Source: an uncultured Lachnospiraceae bacterium (GTDB lineage Bacteria; Bacillota; Clostridia; Lachnospirales; Lachnospiraceae). Taken from it: a DNA stretch of 7,745 bases. A program made the position numbers and the translations under genes. The notes beneath the pieces are model-generated. The model saw only the letters and a list, made by a program, of their open reading frames with translations. It was not told where the DNA came from and did no database searches. Shown here piece by piece: positions 5,618 to 7,745 of this stretch. Location: positions 1-7,745 of the forward strand of contig CATZYB010000125.1 in NCBI GenBank assembly GCA_958426095.1. The letters run 5' to 3'. The first letter of the stretch is position 1. The number at the start of each line of letters is the position of its first letter.

Positions 5618-5653
5618 AAATAAAAACCTGCGATTCCAATCTGCTCTTTTGTA

Positions 5654-5662
5654 TGGTATACT
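5654..5662 (+). promoter_or_regulatory. extended -10 promoter element for uraA
   Basis: TGGTATACT combines TGn with five of six bases of TATAAT. The -35 region, 17 bases upstream, reads TTCCAA (5634-5639) and is weak, as is common with extended -10 promoters. The start would fall near 5669, leaving a leader of about 117 bases that contains the tandem hairpins. Confidence 0.5.
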
Positions 5663-5762
5663 GTGAACAGTTAGCGAGGTGTTTTCGAGCTTACTGAGAA
5701 CGCATACCCGGAAACTTAGCAAGGTATTTCACGAGCTTAGTTGACAGGTATACTGTGAACAG
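5655..5762 (+). repeat. tandem imperfect repeat with two related hairpins upstream of uraA
   Basis: GGTATACTGTGAACAG occurs twice exactly (5655-5670 and 5747-5762). Its core TACTGTGAACAG has a third, diverged copy, TACTGAGAACGC (5692-5703). Between these lie two related units, 5671-5697 and 5716-5744, sharing TTAGC-x-AGGT-x-TTT and CGAGCTTA. Each forms a hairpin of seven pairs and one T-T mismatch: CAGTTAGC/GCTTACTG (5668-5675 with 5689-5696) and AACTTAGC/GCTTAGTT (5713-5720 with 5735-5742). ATACC (5704-5708) can close either hairpin, using GGTAT at 5655 or 5747. It does not match the PyrR-binding loop consensus that controls many pyrimidine genes. It may be a leader element or a dispersed palindromic repeat. 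Confidence 0.7.
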
Positions 5763-5785
5763 AATTAAACAAGGGAGGAAAATGA

Positions 5786-7048
5786 ATGGGAAGCAGAAGA
5801 ATTATTCAGGTGGAGGAAAAGGTACCTTTTAATTTATTGATCCCGCTGAGTATTCAGCACATGTTCGCCATGTTTGGAGCATCTGTGCTGGTGCCGTTTT
5901 TGTTTGGAATCAGTCCGGCCATCGTTCTGTTTATGAATGGTGTGGGAACTCTGCTGTTTATTGCCATCACGAAGGGAAAGGCACCGGCCTATCTGGGTTC
6001 AAGTTTTGCTTTCCTGGCGCCGGCGGGAATTGTTATCAGTAAGATGGGATATCAGTATGCACTGGGCGGTTTTGTGGCTGTTGGATTCTGCGGCTGTGTA
6101 CTGGCATTGATCATCTATAAATTTGGTTCAGACTGGATTGACATTGTATTGCCGCCGGCGGCTATGGGACCGGTCGTTGCGTTGATTGGTCTTGAATTGT
6201 CCGGAAATGCAGCAAGCAATGCGGGACTGCTGGATGAGGTGATTGTTCCTGCAAATGTGATCGTATTTCTTGTGACATTGGGTGTAGCTATTTTTGGAAA
6301 TATTGTGTTCCGCGGTTTTTTGTCGGTTATACCGATTTTAATTGCGGTTATTGCCGGGTATGTGGCAGCGCTGGCCTGCGGTCTTGTTGATTTTACGGAG
6401 ATTGCAGCGGCGCCGTGGTTTGCCGTACCGAATTTCCAGACACCGAAATTCAGCGCGGAGGCCATCATCACGATCTTACCGGTAATTTTGGTCATTGCAT
6501 CAGAACATATCGGTCATCAGGTAGTTACCAGTAAGATTGTCGGCCGGGATTTATTGAAAGATCCGGGACTGCACCGTTCTCTTCTGGGAGATAACTTATC
6601 GACCATGATTTCCGGTTTGATCGGTTCAGTACCGACCACCACCTATGGTGAAAATATCGGCGTTATGGCGGTGACGAAAGTATACAGTGTTCAGGTCATT
6701 GCCGGAGCGGCTGTTTTGTCGATTGTCTGTTCCTTTGTGGGCAAGCTTTCCATGCTGATTCAGACTATTCCGGGACCGGTCATCGGAGGTATTTCTTTCC
6801 TGCTCTATGGTATGATCGGAGCTTCCGGTATCCGTATTCTTGTAGATTCTCAGGTAGATTACGGCCGTTCAAGAAATCTGACACTCACATCAGTTGTTTT
6901 TGTCACAGGACTTTCGGGCATTGCCGTGAAATTCGGCAATATCCAGCTGACCGGTATGGTTTTGGCCTGCATCGTAGCGATGGGATTGAGTCTTATATTT
7001 TATGTACTTGATAAATTGAAATTGACGAATGATAGAGACGAAGCGTAA
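5786..7048 (+). CDS. uraA: uracil permease, NCS2/NAT family
   Basis: A 420-residue integral membrane transporter with the 14-helix, two-repeat layout of the nucleobase-ascorbate transporter (NCS2) family; it imports uracil with protons. Residues 23-37 (IQHMFAMFGASVLVP) and 72-80 (SSFAFLAPA) are typical of UraA. The substrate-site signature SEHIGH gives E240 and H244, and TTTYGENIGV gives E289; these correspond one residue apart to E241, H245 and E290 of E. coli UraA. The QTIPGPVIGG block (about 320-335) is also conserved. These features favour uracil over xanthine, though other pyrimidines cannot be excluded. GGGAGG (5773-5778) lies seven bases before the ATG at 5786; an ATG at 5782 is out of frame. 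The gene is monocistronic, ending at a terminator. The length matches the family. Confidence 0.94.
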   Translation: MGSRRIIQVEEKVPFNLLIPLSIQHMFAMFGASVLVPFLFGISPAIVLFMNGVGTLLFIAITKGKAPAYLGSSFAFLAPAGIVISKMGYQYALGGFVAVGFCGCVLALIIYKFGSDWIDIVLPPAAMGPVVALIGLELSGNAASNAGLLDEVIVPANVIVFLVTLGVAIFGNIVFRGFLSVIPILIAVIAGYVAALACGLVDFTEIAAAPWFAVPNFQTPKFSAEAIITILPVILVIASEHIGHQVVTSKIVGRDLLKDPGLHRSLLGDNLSTMISGLIGSVPTTTYGENIGVMAVTKVYSVQVIAGAAVLSIVCSFVGKLSMLIQTIPGPVIGGISFLLYGMIGASGIRILVDSQVDYGRSRNLTLTSVVFVTGLSGIAVKFGNIQLTGMVLACIVAMGLSLIFYVLDKLKLTNDRDEA

Positions 7049-7062
7049 GCTTTGAGAAAGTG

Positions 7063-7100
7063 GTCGCCCCACGGAGTTTATTCCATGGGGCGGCTTATTT
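7063..7100 (+). terminator. intrinsic terminator of uraA
   Basis: GTCGCCCCA (7063-7071) pairs with TGGGGCGGC (7086-7094), including one T-G wobble; GGA/TCC continues the stem inside after one mismatch. The following bases, TTATTT, are a short, interrupted T-run, so efficiency may be moderate. It sits between convergent genes but has no T-run on the minus strand. Confidence 0.75.
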
Positions 7101-7115
7101 GTATCAGATCGTGTT

Positions 7116-7511
7116 TCATCGGCAGCTTTCAGTTTTACCGTCATAATACAATTTCACAAGCTCGTCGTATTGTTCTTCGCCGGTCAGAATAATTTCCACA
7201 TAGTTATCGCACCATGTAACACACCAATCATTCTTGCTTATTGGCGCACCGTCATTAGCTATTTTAATGTTTGTTTTGGAAATAGTGATTCCGTCTTTCT
7301 TTAACACAAGTTGTCCCGAGGCAGCTCCAAAGGGCCATGCAGGTTCGCCGATTGACTGAAGGCGAATCTCATATGCGCCATCTGCTGATTCAGCCGTATC
7401 GACAACAGTCACCTTATAACGTGTTACATACAGAACACTTCCCAATAATACAATTATAATAACTGCAAATATTCCGAATATAAACAGAATGTATTTGATT
7501 GTTTTCTTCAT
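7116..7511 (-). CDS. small membrane-anchored protein of unknown function
   Basis: A 131-residue protein with a positively charged start (MKKTIKY) and one strongly hydrophobic helix at residues 8-29. There is no lipobox cysteine, so an uncleaved N-terminal anchor with an extracytoplasmic domain is likely. The remaining hundred residues look like a compact beta-rich domain: YEIRLQSIGEPAWPFG (47-62), GQLVLKKDGITISKTNIKIANDG (66-88), NDWCVTWCDNYVEIILTGEEQYDE (94-117) and KLYYDG. C97 and C101 could form a disulfide outside the cell. I recognise this as resembling small hypothetical proteins common in Firmicutes, but no function is known to me. AAAAAGGA, nine bases upstream of the ATG on the minus strand, supports the start. 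It is transcribed towards uraA and appears to be alone. Confidence 0.8.
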   Translation of the reverse strand: MKKTIKYILFIFGIFAVIIIVLLGSVLYVTRYKVTVVDTAESADGAYEIRLQSIGEPAWPFGAASGQLVLKKDGITISKTNIKIANDGAPISKNDWCVTWCDNYVEIILTGEEQYDELVKLYYDGKTESCR

Positions 7512-7532
7512 AATGTCGTATCCTTTTTCTAA

Positions 7533-7745
7533 TTATTTTATGATAAAATTTATTTTTCTGTGTATAAACTAAGAAATGAATATCCAGGTTTTGATTTATG
7601 GTTTTACAGTTTATTTGAAAAGCCGGCTTGTCTGAAACGTGAAATAGAAATTCTTCTTTGCATTTGTGGTGATGATATAGCGGGGATTGCTATTTTGAAA
7701 AGGACATTTGCGGAAAAAAAGATTTGTACTTTGAGAGTGGAACAA
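7533..7745 (+). pseudogene. N-terminal part of a GNAT-type acetyltransferase frame, start apparently lost, runs off the window
   Basis: The frame is open from just after a TAA at 7530-7532 to the window end (71 codons). It encodes recognisable segments KLRNEYPGFDLWFYSLF, REIEILLCICGDDIAGIAIL and EKKICTLRVEQ, in the order and spacing of the N-terminal half of GNAT-type acetyltransferases. There REIL...GDxIAGIAIL is the beta-hairpin ahead of the acetyl-CoA loop, and EKKICTLRV is the following strand. No in-frame ATG precedes this homology. The only usable in-frame start is GTG at 7560, without a ribosome binding site and too late for the usual N-terminal helix. ATG codons at 7540 and 7576 are in another frame and soon stop. 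This suggests a 5'-truncated or frameshifted gene. A functional gene starting at GTG 7560 cannot be excluded, because the rest lies beyond the window. Confidence 0.55.
7540..7568 (-). promoter_or_regulatory. promoter of the small membrane protein gene
   Basis: On the minus strand TTTATA (complement of 7563-7568) and TATCAT (complement of 7540-7545) are separated by exactly 17 bases. They match consensus at four of six and five of six positions. Transcription would begin near 7533, about 20 bases before the start codon. The promoter overlaps the start of the acetyltransferase-like frame on the plus strand. Confidence 0.55.

Noticed and set aside
5668..5742. uraA leader hairpins considered as PyrR-binding or PyrR-type attenuator elements
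   Set aside because: The conserved PyrR loop sequence is absent and neither hairpin is followed by a T-run, so there is no visible attenuator.
6115..6495. Minus-strand frame of 126 codons inside uraA
   Set aside because: uraA is intact with all its substrate-site motifs. The antisense product is low-complexity threonine/alanine-rich, typical of a shadow frame.
1..7745. CRISPR array, insertion sequence, tRNA or rRNA gene, prophage or defence system
   Set aside because: No regularly spaced repeats, transposase-like frames, terminal inverted repeats bounding a gene, cloverleaf-like sequences or phage genes were seen on either strand.

Overview
The window looks like chromosomal DNA from a low-to-moderate GC Firmicute, most likely an anaerobic gut-type Clostridia (Lachnospiraceae-like). 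The grounds are strong GGAGG-type ribosome binding sites, AT-rich intergenic regions with sigma-A-like promoters, and gene families typical of that group (XRE and AraC/GyrI regulators, a ferritin-like diiron protein, a DUF1858 redox protein, a patatin). This placement is an inference; no rRNA or marker gene is present.

Layout. Positions 68-3575 carry five plus-strand genes: an XRE-type regulator (68-1114), a ferritin-like di-metal protein (1181-1729), an AraC regulator with a GyrI-like ligand domain (1832-2686), then a probable two-gene unit of a membrane-anchored DUF1858 redox-disulfide protein (2793-3128) and a DUF523/TudS-type desulfidase (3159-3575). Positions 3576-3839 are regulatory: a promoter with an 18-bp perfect palindrome in its -35/spacer region, a yybP-ykoY (Mn2+) riboswitch aptamer, and an intrinsic terminator whose stem overlaps aptamer helix P1. 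This leader should control an uncharacterised helical protein (3840-4274) and a YccF-family membrane protein (4308-4667).

A separate promoter (4694-4722) drives a patatin-like lipase (4763-5617). The 168-bp gap after it contains two tandem, structurally related hairpins and a three-fold repeated 12-mer in front of a uracil permease gene, uraA (5786-7048), which ends at a hairpin terminator (7063-7100). On the minus strand is a small membrane-anchored protein of unknown function (7116-7511). The right edge (about 7533-7745, plus strand) holds the start of a GNAT acetyltransferase-like reading frame that lacks a convincing start codon; the minus-strand gene's promoter lies inside it.

How the genes fit together. 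Two themes recur: metal and redox handling (ferritin-like protein, DUF1858 protein, Fe-S desulfidase, Mn2+ riboswitch operon) and pyrimidine metabolism (TudS-type thiouracil desulfidase and uracil permease). The strongest lead is the Mn2+ riboswitch in front of two proteins with no established role in manganese homeostasis. The second is the covarying hairpin pair upstream of uraA.
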